A stretch of DNA of 64,000 bases from Locusta migratoria (lineage: Eukaryota; Arthropoda; Insecta; Orthoptera; Acrididae), in assembly GCA_026315105.1 (NCBI GenBank), contig CM048748.1, forward strand, positions 479,907,150-479,971,149, given 5' to 3'. The position numbers and the translations under genes are program-made. Shown here in pieces: positions 53,594 through 63,124 of this stretch (positions are counted from its first letter, which is position 1; the number at the start of each line of letters is the position of its first letter). Under the pieces are notes generated by a model that was not told the origin of the DNA, did not search any database, and saw only the letters and a program-made list of their open reading frames with translations.

Positions 53594-54133
53594 ATGTTAT
53601 TGTTGTGGTCTTCAGTCCGGAGAGTGACCTTGATGCAGCTCTCCAACCTACTTTACCCTAAGCGAACCTCTACATCCCCTCATAAGAACGGCAACTTACA
53701 TCCATTTGAATCTGCTTACTGTATTGATCTCTTGGTCTCCCTCTGCGATTTTTACCCCACACACTTCCATGCAATGCTAAATTCACGATTCCTTGATGTC
53801 TAAGAATGTATCTTACCAATCGATCCCTTCTTTTAGTCAAGGTATGCCAGAAATACCTGTTCTCCCCAATTCTTTCCATAATCTATCTTCTCACATAAGC
53901 TGTTAAGTGAGCATTTCTCCTGAATCAAAACTGGTTTTTCCCGAGGTCGACTTCTACCAGCTTTTTCATTCTTCTGTAAATAATTGGTGTTAAAATTTTG
54001 CCACCAAGGCTTATTAAACTGATGGTTTTGTAATTTTCATACCTGTCTGCGCCTGATTTCTTTGGAATGGAGATTATTACATTTTTGGTAAAGTCTGAGG
54101 GTCTTTCCCCTGTTCCATCTATCTTACGCATAC
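53594..54133 (-). mobile_element. RTE-like LINE copy F, internally deleted
   Basis: 3' end (53594-53870, minus): ERIGENRYFWHTLTKRRDRLVRYILRHQGI, GRPRDQYSKQIQMDVSC. Then a jump at about 53885 to MRKIDGTGERPSDFTKNVI, SIPKKSGADRYENYKTISL, ILTPIIYRRMKKLVEVDLGKNQF (RT N-terminus, 54131-53925). The RT palm between them is deleted. Confidence 0.85.
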
Positions 54134-54199
54134 ACTAACCATATAATTATGCAACAAATAAACGTTGCCGGAAGCGGCGCCGTGGAGTGGTTTAGCGCT

Positions 54200-54403
54200 G
54201 CCGGCCGCGGTGGCCGAGGGGACTGAGGCGCTTCAGTCACGGTCTGCACGGCCACTACGGTCGGGGGTTCGAATCCCCCCTCGGGCATGGATATTTGTGC
54301 CGTCCTTAGTTGTAGGTAGTTCATAAGTAGTTTGTAAGTTTAGGGACTGATGACCCTGTAGTTAAGTCCCTTAAGCTTAACAAACATTTTAACATTTTTT
54401 TTT
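54200..54403 (+). mobile_element. tRNA-headed SINE (family 1), full length
   Basis: CCGGCCGCGGTGGCCGAGG head, CAGTCACGGTCTGCACGGCC, GGGGGTTCGAATCCCCCC T-arm, CATGGATATTTGTGCCGTCC, AGTTTGTAAGTTTAGGGACT, TAAGCTTAACAAACATTTT, T-rich end. One of the best-preserved copies. Confidence 0.9.
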
Positions 54404-54404
54404 G

Positions 54405-54590
54405 TCTAGCTCTCTGAAGCGCTTGCTGCAGTGTGCGCGGTCGCTCTCTGTAGGAGGTTCGAGTCTTCCTTCGCGTATGGCTGTGTGTGTTGTCATTAGA
54501 TTAGTTGAAGATGCTTTAACTAGTATGAAAGCCTAGGGACTAATAACTTCAGTTGTTAAGTCCCACAGATTCACAAACATTTGAATCTGC
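54405..54590 (+). mobile_element. tRNA-headed SINE (divergent subfamily) directly downstream
   Basis: AGCGCTTGCTGCAGTGTGCG, TAGGAGGTTCGAGTCTTCC, GTATGGCTGTGTGTGTTGTC, GGGACTAATAACTTCAGTTG, CCACAGATTCACAAACATTTG. The head may continue upstream of the first SINE (GCGGCGCCGTGGAGTGG at 54175-54191), i.e. the first SINE may have landed inside this one. Confidence 0.75.
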
Positions 54591-54689
54591 ACTGCTGATA
54601 GTAAATATGTGCATGCCCCCTTAGAGTTTTCCATTTGACCCGACATTTACTGTTGAAACAGCTCAGGTATCGATCCACGCTGAAACACC

Positions 54690-54790
54690 CGTTTGGAGAC
54701 CTCGCGGAATACCTGAATCTGGATGGCCGGAGTTGTATTTGAACCATCGTCCTCCCGAATCCGAGTGCAGTAAGACTTCAGGAGATATGA
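54690..54790 (-). mobile_element. SINE family 4, head region
   Basis: Minus: CTGCACTCGGATTCGGGAGG, ACGATGGTTCAAATACAACT, CCGGCCATCCAGATTCAGG. Matches the head-to-body stretch of a common insect SINE; the body is lost. Confidence 0.6.
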
Positions 54791-54956
54791 CGTCAAAAAC
54801 AGTGAAATAAGCGAAAATCCCCATCCGTCACTTTTGTGAATTTAGTGTACGAGCGGCGTTTGACAATTCCGTTCAAAAATAAAAACCACTAACGCGTTTG
54901 GGGAAACCCTTTTTCATTTTTCGACTTTAGACTTATATACGTCGTCCAACGCTGTC

Positions 54957-55778
54957 CTAATTTGTTGATCCCTTATAGGAATTGTCCAATCTTGCAAAAT
55001 AGCTGTTAGGTTCTACAATCACCTCCTCGTTTGATTGAAATCCTCGTCCTGCCAGCCATTTCTTCAAATCGGTGAACAAATAGTATTCCGAGATAGCCAA
55101 GTCTGGAGAATAGGAAGGATGTGAAACGAGCTGGAATTGTATTTCCAATAATTTTACGATCACAAATTCTGAGGTGTGTGCTGGTGCATAGTCGTGATGG
55201 AAAAGGACATTTTTTTCCTTGGGCCACCGCCGGCGCTTTTCTTGCAGCTCGGATTTCAAACGGTCCAACAACTGTGAATAAAATGCACCTGTAATAGCTT
55301 TATCCTGTTGCAGGTGGTCGATGAGGATTAACCCTTGCGAATCTCAAAATACTGTCGCCATAACCTTCTGGCCGAAGGGACGGCCTCGCCGTTTTTGGTG
55401 CACATTCTCCCTTGGTAATCCATTGTTTATGTTGTTTTTTGGTCCACGTTTCATACACAGTGACGAAACGACACTTCAAAGTGCTGCGGATTCTTTCTGA
55501 ACAACCGGCCGCGGTAGCCGAGGGGACTGCGGCGCATCAGTCACGGTCTGCACGGCCACTACGGTCGGGGGTTCGAATCCCCCCTTGGACATGGATATTT
55601 GTGCCGTCCTTAGTGGTAGCTAGTTCATAAGTAGTTTGTAAGTTTAGGGACTGATGACCCTTTAGTTAAGTCCCATAAGCTACACAAACATTCTTTCTCT
55701 TTATTCTCATGTAGCGTTTTGCCTTTTATAAAGTAACTTTTAATCACCACACGAAATTGTGTTTCGTCCATTTTTCAC
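54957..55778 (-). pseudogene. mariner transposase, deleted and catalytically altered
   Basis: The minus N-terminus MDETQFRVVIKSYFIKGKT starts near 55772. It breaks at the SINE; about 95 codons are missing. It resumes with FRKNPQHFEVSF, VTVYETW (55444-55464), KKQHKQWITKGECAPKTA, GQKVMATVF, a frameshift, LDRLKSELQEKRRRWPKEKN, VLFHHDYAPAHT, HPSYSPDLAISEYYLF (104-codon frame 55271-54957) and stop. The family triad is Asp, Asp and Asp with 34 residues between the last two. Here they are Tyr (55453-55455), Asp and Glu (in AISEYY), so two of three are replaced. Confidence 0.9.
55505..55691 (+). mobile_element. tRNA-headed SINE (family 1) inside the mariner
   Basis: CCGGCCGCGGTAGCCGAGG head, GGGGGTTCGAATCCCCCC, TTGGACATGGATATTTGTGC, AGTTTGTAAGTTTAGGGACT, GATGACCCTTTAGTTAAGTC, CACAAACATT. 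Opposite strand to the mariner transposase. Confidence 0.9.
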
Positions 55779-55939
55779 ATTCACTCGACATCTTGATTCA
55801 CAGGGATGTCAAACACAAAGAAATAGACCAAAATGGCAGAAACTTGGCGTGTGTTCTTTTCAGAGATGCTGCTAACTAAACATGTCCTCGACGGTGCTAT
55901 CTCTCGGACTCTGCTCGGACTTTTCGAACGCCGCTCGTA

Positions 55940-57143
55940 TTGTCAGCCCCCAAACCCAGCGATATCTTCAGAACGGCCAAGAACCTATTTTTTCCAGTTC
56001 CCGCTCAGTTCAGTAAGCTTTCTGAGAACTGACTCGCGGATGTTTGGATTTATCGAAACGGCTGCGGATGTTAGTCATCCCGTATTTACAACGTGTAAAA
56101 CAAATCTCTCTCCGAAGTGAAATCAACGTAGTCTATATCCCTCTGCCAGCCCGACCACACGGGCTTGGAAGAGGTCCCTATCTACGCTGGGTTTCCGGGC
56201 CCACTGTGGACGCAGCGGCGACGAGGGAACTCTAGTGGTGGCGTTGCCTTGTCACTGCATAACCGCTCACCGAAATGCGACATAAATGGAAGATAAATAT
56301 TCGGCCGGAATTTGCCGCCGAGGTCCGATATAATAATACAAATGGGAGATTTCGTTTTGTTGTAATTGATTCAGTTAATCAATACCTGTCGCGCCATTGT
56401 AATTAAAGCGAGTACGGTTATAAACGACGTGTTTACCTTTCTTTCTAGCATGAAACGCAGTGGGATCCGCGTGATACGTGGTTTTACTCGAAAATTTATT
56501 AGCAATTAAAATCCCGCTTACTAAAATTTGCGTCCGCTGTTAGTTTAATCCGCCACTGAAACGAGAAACCCTTTAATAAAGGTGACTGTATACAAAATTA
56601 TGAAAATGACCGCGAATGCGTGTCCAGTTTAAAACGACATTATTCACGTCGCTATGCCGATATTCAAATTCCTGCAGTGCTTTGGCGCTCCGCGGGACGG
56701 ACTTTCTGCTGTAACCGACCGCGTAGCGAGGGGAGGGTGTGTTGTGCGACAGAAATGTTGTCGTTGATTAAGTGCCGCCCCTACAGTGGACTGAGCACAG
56801 CGTTTCTCTGTTACACATTCCAGCAACACCCCTCCACACAATTTTCAATCTCATTAATGAGAATTACGTTTATTTTCAAATCACTGGTACAGTTTTGTTT
56901 ATTATAAAAATGAGTTCTTCTAAAGTGTGCTTACGAAATGTAGTCTTCTATTTAAGCAGTAACAATCAACATAGCACCCACACCTTAGACTTCAGAACTG
57001 TTGCTCTATTGGGAATACTGTCTACATACCAATACACCAAATGTTACAGGCCTTAAATAATAAAATATCGCTAGCTTCTATTTTTATATGGACTTTTCAA
57101 TGCGCTTAATTGCGTTGATCATCTTATACGTAACAAAACTTGT
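55940..57143. other. Unassigned DNA
   Basis: Mixed GC and AT blocks with open frames up to 95 codons (56620-56907 plus) lacking any recognised domain. Confidence 0.4.
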
Positions 57144-57154
57144 GTTTTATCGAA

Positions 57155-57353
57155 GCCGGCCGCGGTGGCCAAGGGGACTGAGGCGCTCCAGTCACGGTCT
57201 GCACGGCCACTGCGGTCGGGGGTTCGAACCCCCCTCGGGCATGGATATTTGTGCCGTCCTTAGTATAAGGTAGTTGATAAGTATTTTGTAAGTTTAGGGA
57301 CTGATGACCCCGTAGTTAAGTCCCTTAAGCTTAACAAACATTTGAACATTTTC
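57155..57353 (+). mobile_element. tRNA-headed SINE (family 1) with exact target duplication
   Basis: GCCGGCCGCGGTGGCCAAGG head, GGGGGTTCGAACCCCCC T-arm, CATGGATATTTGTGCCGTCC, AGTATAAGGTAGTTGATAAG, GGGACTGATGACCCCGTAG, AACATTTGAACATTTTC tail. Exact 11-bp repeats GTTTTATCGAA at 57144-57154 and 57354-57364. Best reference copy for boundaries. Confidence 0.95.
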
Positions 57354-57365
57354 GTTTTATCGAAC

Positions 57366-57836
57366 AGACAGCTGCGGCCGCGGCGCCGTCACTACCGCCC
57401 ACAGTGGCAGCAGCGCGCGTTCTAGTGGCGGCGCGGCGTCACGCTGTCCACCCACTGTCGCGTTCACTTCTGCTTGCCAGTTTATAGTTACGTTGTAATT
57501 TATTGCATGTGTACTATTTCAAATTTCCGCTGCCGACCTGGTTAAAACAATAAAAAATGAAAACAATAAAATGAAAAAATCTTTGGGGGTGCTGGCGGGA
57601 GAAGGTTCAGCCCCATTAGCCCTCCCTCCACCACCACCACCGCCCTGGCTGCACCGCTGGTTGTGCTGTATGAATATAAACGAGTGCTTCCCGATCTTTG
57701 TGGAAAATTTTGTCGAGTTCTGCGATATATATAGTAAGCCAATTAATATCAATATAGAGATATTGTAATGTGAAACTGAAGTTATTATTAAATGTGAATG
57801 CTTTACTGTGTAAACTTTTGAAACTGGTAAAGAGAA
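57366..57836. other. Unassigned DNA with a CCACCACC-rich block
   Basis: 57370-57450 is GC-rich; 57620-57660 holds a (CCA)n-like block. Frames crossing it are compositional. ACCAGCGGTGCAGCCAGGGC on minus near 57640 is reminiscent of hAT termini but has no partner. Confidence 0.35.
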
Positions 57837-57840
57837 TATA

Positions 57841-58570
57841 GCGTGTTACAAAAAGGTACGGCCAAACTTTCAGGAAACATTCCTCACACACAAAGAAAGA
57901 AACTATGTTATGTGGACATGTTTCCGGAAACACTTAATTTCCATATTAGAGCTCATTTTATTACTTTTCTTCAAATCACATTAACCGTGGAATGTGTCCT
58001 CGTCGTTCTAGGTCTTCCCCACTCGTGAGTCATAGGCTGCAATGTTCCGTGCTCCCTAAGACGCCGATCAATTGCTTCGAACGTCTTCCTGTCGGGACAC
58101 CTTCGTTCTGGAAATCTGTCTCGATACAAACGTACCGCGCCACGGCTAATTGCCCCGTGCTAATCCATACATCAAATGGGATCTGCCAACCCTGCATTTG
58201 TAACCATTACACTGACTGCAAAACCACGTTCCTGATCGACACTAACCAGTGGCTACGTACTGATGTGCTTGATGCTAGTACTGTAGAGCAATGAGTCCCA
58301 TGTCAACACAAGCACTGAAGTCAACATTACCTTCCTTCAATTGGGCCAACTGGCGGTGAATCTAGGAAGTACAGTACATACTAACGAAACAGTTGGGTAT
58401 TTTTACAATTGTCTGCACAAATTATTTCAATTTACATTTAACGAGATATACTAAAATGAGCTTTAACATGGAAATTAAGCGTTTCCGACACATGTCCAAA
58501 TAACATATTTTCTTTCTTTGTGTGTGAGGAATGTTTCCTGAAAGTTTGGCCGCACCTTTTTGTAACACCC
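57841..58570 (-). mobile_element. TIR transposon deletion derivative keeping an HTH region
   Basis: Long TIRs: GCGTGTTACAAAAAGGTACG (left) and GGGTGTTACAAAAAGGTGCG (right, inverted), extending about 125 bp with few differences (through TTTCAGGAAACATTCCTCAC and TTAATTTCCAT). TA borders at 57839-57840 and 58571-58572. 730 bp. The interior encodes on minus only an N-terminal DNA-binding segment; the catalytic part is deleted at about 57985. Confidence 0.9.
57960..58245 (-). pseudogene. HTH (DUF4817-like) N-terminus of a transposase
   Basis: Minus reading: VTNAGLADPI, then after a frameshift YGLARGN, RGAVRLYRDRFPERRCPDRK, TFEAIDRRLREHG, MTHEWGRPRTTRT. This is the YGLA.GN..AAxxLYxERFP helix-turn-helix block that I associate with the arthropod DUF4817 domain of IS630/Tc1-like transposases. 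It then runs into TIR sequence and stops; no DDE core remains. Confidence 0.7.
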
Positions 58571-58582
58571 TATATATATCAA

Positions 58583-58768
58583 AATGTTGATATGTTTGTA
58601 AACCTGTTGGACCAAGCTGCTATGTTCATGTCTCCCTACGCTTGGAAACCACTTAAACTGACCACACGCCCATGCCTCAGGGGGGACTCGAACCTACGAA
58701 GAGAAGCAGCCGCGCCTCCGCAGCAAGGCGCCTTAGAGCGCACGCCCATGGCCGCGCGGCCCTCCGTT
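58583..58768 (-). mobile_element. tRNA-headed SINE (divergent)
   Basis: Minus: GGCCGCGCGGCCATGGGCGT head, TAAGGCGCCTTGCTGCGGAG, TTCGTAGGTTCGAGTCCCC, TGAGGCATGGGCGTGTGGTC, TTAAGTGGTTTCC, GGTCCAACAGGTTTACAAAC. A/B boxes are clear; the body is divergent from family 1. Confidence 0.7.
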
Positions 58769-58769
58769 T

Positions 58770-59500
58770 CTGATGGCCACGTAGTCGACGGGACGTCAGA
58801 GTTCCGGCTTCCTTCCTGCCTGCACAATGCGCCCTACTGTGATATACTTTCGAAGGTACATACCATGCGATACGTGAGTACTGTCTTTAAAATGTCTCGC
58901 GAATACGATTAGTAGTGCAGAAGTCACAAATTGTAACGTCATGTCTAACGCCGTAGTTGAGTCACATGGACAGAGGAAAAGCGGTAGGCGACTGACATTT
59001 TTCTTTGTGAACGAGAAAAAGTTTAGCGAAAGTTCGAAACTGTGTGCAACGTTCATTCGAACTCGTTAAGTGCTCTCTTCTTCACATAGTGGATGAATAG
59101 ATTTATCAATATCTCTAGAACGAAAAGAGTTCGGGAAAAATTTTCAAGTTTACGAAAATTTCACCAGTGCACGAAGTTCAGAAACAATAGAAGTTTGTCA
59201 TAAAAAAATGTTCCCGATCGCGCTTCGTGTCCGACATACTGGTAACCTGGCAAACGTACAATGAAGTGCACCCTGACGACAAACCATTGTTTTTTTCTTT
59301 CTGTTCCCTACAAAATATGCGTATTTTTCACGTAGAATACGAATATGGAATAAAAATAGGGATTATTATTTTAAAATATCTACTTGACATTGGTTTGACC
59401 CTGAAAACAAATTACAATGTGATTTCGAGATAATTATTCCATGAACCCTTCAAACCTTACAACTTTTACCACTCGCCTTTTTTTGATGGAGTTATTTACA
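58770..59500. other. Unassigned DNA
   Basis: No domain or repeat recognised. Confidence 0.4.
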
Positions 59501-59503
59501 CTA

Positions 59504-59760
59504 CTGGCCATTAAAATTGCTACACTACGAAAATGACGTGTTCCATATGCGAGATTCAACCGACAGGGAGAAGGTGCTGCGATATGCAAACATTAGCTTT
59601 TCAGAGCATTCACACAAGGTTGGCGCCGGTGGCGACATCTACAACGTGCTGACATGAGGAAAGTTTCCAATTGGTTTCTCATACACAAAGAGCAGTTGAC
59701 CGGCGTTGCCTGCTGAAACATCGTTGTGATGCGTCGTGTAACGAAGAGAAAAACGTACCA
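59504..59760 (+). mobile_element. Tc1-like element, 5' end only
   Basis: CTGGCCATTAAAATTGCTAC terminus, then TTCAACCGACAGGGAGAAGG, CTTTTCAGAGCATTCACAC, CAACGTGCTGACATGA, GCAGTTGACCGGCGTTGCC and CGTTGTGATGCGTCGTGTAA, parallel to 35116-35350. Similarity stops soon after the start of the transposase frame (RRVTKRKTYHYV). Confidence 0.8.
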
Positions 59761-59764
59761 TTAC

Positions 59765-60420
59765 GTACCAGTCCTTTTTTTCTTCCAATGTTGGTGTACG
59801 TCTGTAAGTTATAACTTATCCCGGATGGGGTCGGTAAACTTTCGGGCTGTTGGTGGGGTGCAGGTGGGTGGCGGTAGCGGAGGCGGGGTTGGGAGCTGTG
59901 CTCACCCAAGTGCTGACTTGTGGAGGCAGTTGCCCTTGTTACAGTTAAAAAAACATAGGTAGTTACAATTGACGGCAATGTGCGGTATGTGGCATTTTTT
60001 TCCCTTAAGGCATAACTCCAAACATATATCGTATAATTAGACTGTAAGGCGTAACTCCGAACATTTACGAAACATAAATAGACTGTGTAAGTGTGGATTG
60101 CAACCTGCACATAGTAACGTTCGTAAGTACGGAACTCGTGGCGGTGGCGGTTAATTTGATATGCAAATTAATATTAGATCGCAACCTTCGGAGGCGGCGC
60201 ATGTTCCCCAGCGTCTTGGGGGCGGAATGTCGGCCAGATGCGTAGCTGGGGGTGGGGGTTGTGCGTCAGTCTGTCAGGGGTGGGCAGGTCTGGACCTGTG
60301 GGAGGTGCCGCCTGTCTGGCGGCGGCGCTGGGGGGTGGAGGGGCTGTTGTTTAGTTGCTAGTGTTTACTGCAAATACGTTTAACTTGTGTGGCGGCAACC
60401 TTCGATCTGCGGTTCGGCAA
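59765..60420. other. Unassigned G-rich DNA
   Basis: 59840-59900 and 60195-60345 are G/GGT-rich on plus. AGGCATAACTCCAAACATA and AGGCGTAACTCCGAACATT (60008, 60048) are short direct repeats. No domain. Confidence 0.35.
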
Positions 60421-60422
60421 TT

Positions 60423-60595
60423 GGCCGAGTGCGCGGCGGCCGAGGTGTGCCCAGGTAGCGAAGCGGTACCCTGTTCCCGGAGCGGTGTCATTATACTACT
60501 TGTGTTGTCTTTAGTATAAGTTAGTTTATATGTAGTTTGTAAGTTTAGCGACTGATGACCCCGCAGATAAGTCACATAAACTTAAGAAACACTTG

Positions 60596-60626
<31 letters not shown>
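60423..60626 (+). mobile_element. tRNA-headed SINE (family 1 subfamily) with T-rich end
   Basis: GGCCGAGTGCGCGGCGGCC head, decayed B box, TTGTGTTGTCTTTAGTATAA, AGTTTGTAAGTTTAGCGACT, GATGACCCCGCAGATAAGTC, ACACTTGAAC and about 30 T. The T run abuts the 3' end of the minus LINE, so it may be that LINE's poly(A). Confidence 0.75.
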
Positions 60627-60732
60627 CGAAAAACATGTAGCCCAGCCCGAGCCTTGAGTTGATTGATTGATTTTCTCATGGAAGCCAAAACAGTCTTGGT
60701 CCAACCCGCCACTGCCCGCACCGAAACTAAGT

Positions 60733-61600
60733 TCATTGTGCGGTATCGCTCCCTGTATATCTAGTAAGCCAACGAATGTCCTTGAACAGTGCAAGTAGTC
60801 CCTTTACCAGTTCTTTATTAGACACAATTTCTTCGGATCTGGTTGTCCCAAATGTTCTGTGCCTTTTACTCTCCAATGCAATGCATTCGAAGATTAGATG
60901 TGATGCAGTTTCATCACTGTCATCACAGATACTATATTTAGGGCCCACTTCTGTTATTCCCATTGTGTGTAGGTGTTTTTTGAAATTCCCATGGCCTGTC
61001 AGCAATCCAACCATGAGTCTAATCTCTCTCCTTTTCAGGCCCAGGATTGCAGAGCTTCTTTTAAAACACGGCTTTGGCATCATTACCTTGCCATATATTT
61101 GTTGATAGGATTTGGTCCAATATTCTACGTGCTGTCTTCTGAGCCAGTTACATAGCTCCAATTTCATAATTGCCTTGGTGATTGTCAGGACAGGTTCCGG
61201 TCCAATAAATGGAATCTCTGTCCCCATCCTGGGTAATCTTTCGTCATGTTCGTTGCCACTGATCCCCGAATGGCCAGGGGCCCACAATAGGTTTACCCTA
61301 TTGCTTTCCCCTAGCTCCACTAGAATCCTGTGACATTCTGCAACAATTTTAGATCTTGTTGCAGGAGCTGCCAGTGATTTCAGGGCTGCCTCGCTGTCTG
61401 AATAGATATAGATCCTACGGTTTTTGCAGCACCTACGGAAATTCTCCTCCACACTCGTCCTGATGGCAGTGATTTTCGCCTGGAATACTGAGGCCAGTTT
61501 CCCTAGAGAGATGACACCCTCCAGTCTTGGCTGCACCCCATATACCCCGGCCCCAACGCCTTGGTCTGATTTCGACCCGTCAGTGAACCAAACAATATCC
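60733..61600 (-). pseudogene. RNase H and zinc tail of the LOA-type LINE
   Basis: FTDGSKSDQGVGAGVYG (about 61590-61540) gives the first RNase H Asp. VFQAKITAI (61461-61487) has Lys (61474-61476) where Glu is conserved. IYIYSDSEAALKSL gives the second Asp, and WAPGHSGISGNEHDE follows. The C-terminus GLLTGHGNFKKHLHTMGI and YSICDDSDETASHLIFEC keeps one Cys pair. The 267-codon frame 61536-60733 is intact but lacks the first block, which is in frame upstream without a Met. Confidence 0.85.
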
Positions 61601-61649
61601 CCTGTATGGTGTCGAAATGTTTTCTCCCACAGCTCGCTACTTCCAATTG

Positions 61650-61976
61650 TTATGTTGAAAGTCTTGTTGAAGCAGATGGGGTTATAATATAGTCGGCTGG
61701 CATTTTCCCAACCTTTCCTATATTTACCTCACTCACTATTTTAAAGTGTGATTCTGGATATCCCAAAGAGTTCCAGTTTTTGCCAGTTTTGAGTCTGTAT
61801 GCACGAGCTGCTGCCTCCATCTTGACCCAGCGGTGTAATGGGGGCATATCCAACATGGTTTCCATCCCAGCAGTTGGTGTGCTGCTAATTCCGCCTGTTA
61901 TGGCTAAGCAGGCTAATCTCTGCAACTTACCAAGCTCCTTAGCAGAAACCTTCTGTTCTACCTTCTTCCGCCACAC
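61650..61976 (-). pseudogene. RT-RNase H connection of the LOA-type LINE
   Basis: WRKKVEQKVSAKELGKLQRL, ACLAITGGISSTPTAGME, PLHRWVKMEAAARAYRL, then a WNSLGYPESHF region. Frame differs from both neighbours; frameshifts near 61990 and 61650. Confidence 0.75.
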
Positions 61977-62007
61977 GACCGCCCCATAGGTGATCCGGGT
62001 CTAATCA

Positions 62008-63100
62008 TCATGTGTATATCCAGTGCATTTCCTTGGGGCTCAGGCCCCAATTTTTTCTGCTGGTACTTATCAGAGTACCTTTGGCCTTGGAGCAAATATT
62101 CCTAATGTGAGGGGTCCACGTCAGTTTCTCATCTAAGGTAACCCCTAGATATTTCACTGTCCCCTTCACAGGTAGCGCTTCATTGAAAAGCTTTAGATTC
62201 CAACTTGAGTGTTGGATATGCTTCTTTGTGAATGGTACAACAACAGTCGTCTTAGGACTAACCCCCAGATCCTGTTTTCTGCACCAGTCTTGGACAATTT
62301 GCAATGCACCTTGGGACATATTCTTGACTGTGTCAGCAAATTTGTCAAGTATTACTATGACAAGGTCATCTGCGTATCCTTGGCAAAAGTACTGCCTAGC
62401 GTTAAATTCTCCAGTGAGATCATTCACCACTAGATTCCACAATAAAGGGGAAAGAACTCCTCCTTGCAGGCGACCTCTAGTGGTGTTGATTACAATTTTT
62501 TCGTCCATCATGGTAGCCTCTACCGTTCTTCCACTGACCATGCCCCTAGTCCACTTAGATATAGTGGTCACTAGGTCATGCACCTCTGCTGCCCTAACTA
62601 TAGAATCGAAGGTCGTGTTGCTAAAAGCCCCCTCGATGTCCAGGAAGATACAGAGGACTATTTCCTGAAAGTGTAGTGCTTTCTCCACCTTTCCAACGAG
62701 TTGGTGGAGAGCTGTCTCACATGATTTACCTGGCTGATATGCATTTTGGTTTGAATGTAGAGGAGCCCTACTTAACCCCCTTTCTCCAACAAGCACATTA
62801 ATCAGCTTTCCCAACGTCTTAAGAATGAAGGAGGAAGGCAGATTGGTCTCATATCCTTGGCCTTGGTATGATCAATTCTCCCTGGATTTGAAACGAAGGC
62901 AACCTTCACTGCCCTCCAGGCATTGGGAATGATTCCTGCTGATAGGCTAACACTGAATAATCTGCATAGGAATCTAATAAGATTGCTCCCGCTTGTTGCA
63001 GGAGAGCTGGAAAGATTCCATCGGGGCCAGGTGACTTGAACGGTTGAAATGTTCCCACCGCCCATCGGACCTTACTGAGATCTACACACTCCTTGGCCAA
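62008..63100 (-). pseudogene. Reverse transcriptase of the LOA-type LINE
   Basis: VRWAVGTFQPFKSPGPDGIF (63075-63015), RAVKVAFVSNPGRIDHTKAK (62930-62870), then the 62814-62008 frame: SNQNAYQPGKSCETALHQLV, FLDIEGAFSNTTFDS (motif A; Asp present, AFS instead of AFD), GRLQGGVLSPLLWNLVVNDL (motif B), QGYADDLVIVI (motif C at about 62359-62376, intact), KYLGVTLDEKLTWTPHI and SPKEMHWIYT. Three frames are needed, with shifts near 63010 and 62810. The plus frame 62183-62668 is a shadow. Confidence 0.85.
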
Positions 63101-63124
63101 ATCCCAGTCCTCTTTGCGAATACC

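Larger units (their letters stand above)
54850..55937 (-). mobile_element. mariner element with TIRs and TA flanks
   Basis: Ends CGAGCGGCGTTTGACAATTC (left) and CGAGCGGCGTTCGAAAAGTC (right, inverted), each preceded by TA (54848-54849; 55938-55939). 1.09 kb, containing a family 1 SINE at 55505-55691. Transposase on minus with N-terminus and C-terminal half retained. Confidence 0.9.

Noticed and set aside
54200..54300. SINE heads as real tRNA genes
   Set aside because: Heads have good A/B boxes but continue into a shared SINE body, and many copies exist in this window alone.
59820..60360. GGT-rich frames as a glycine-rich protein
   Set aside because: Simple composition bias, short frames, no start context.
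62183..62668. 161-codon plus frame
   Set aside because: Antisense shadow of the LOA-type RT, whose motifs are unmistakable on minus.
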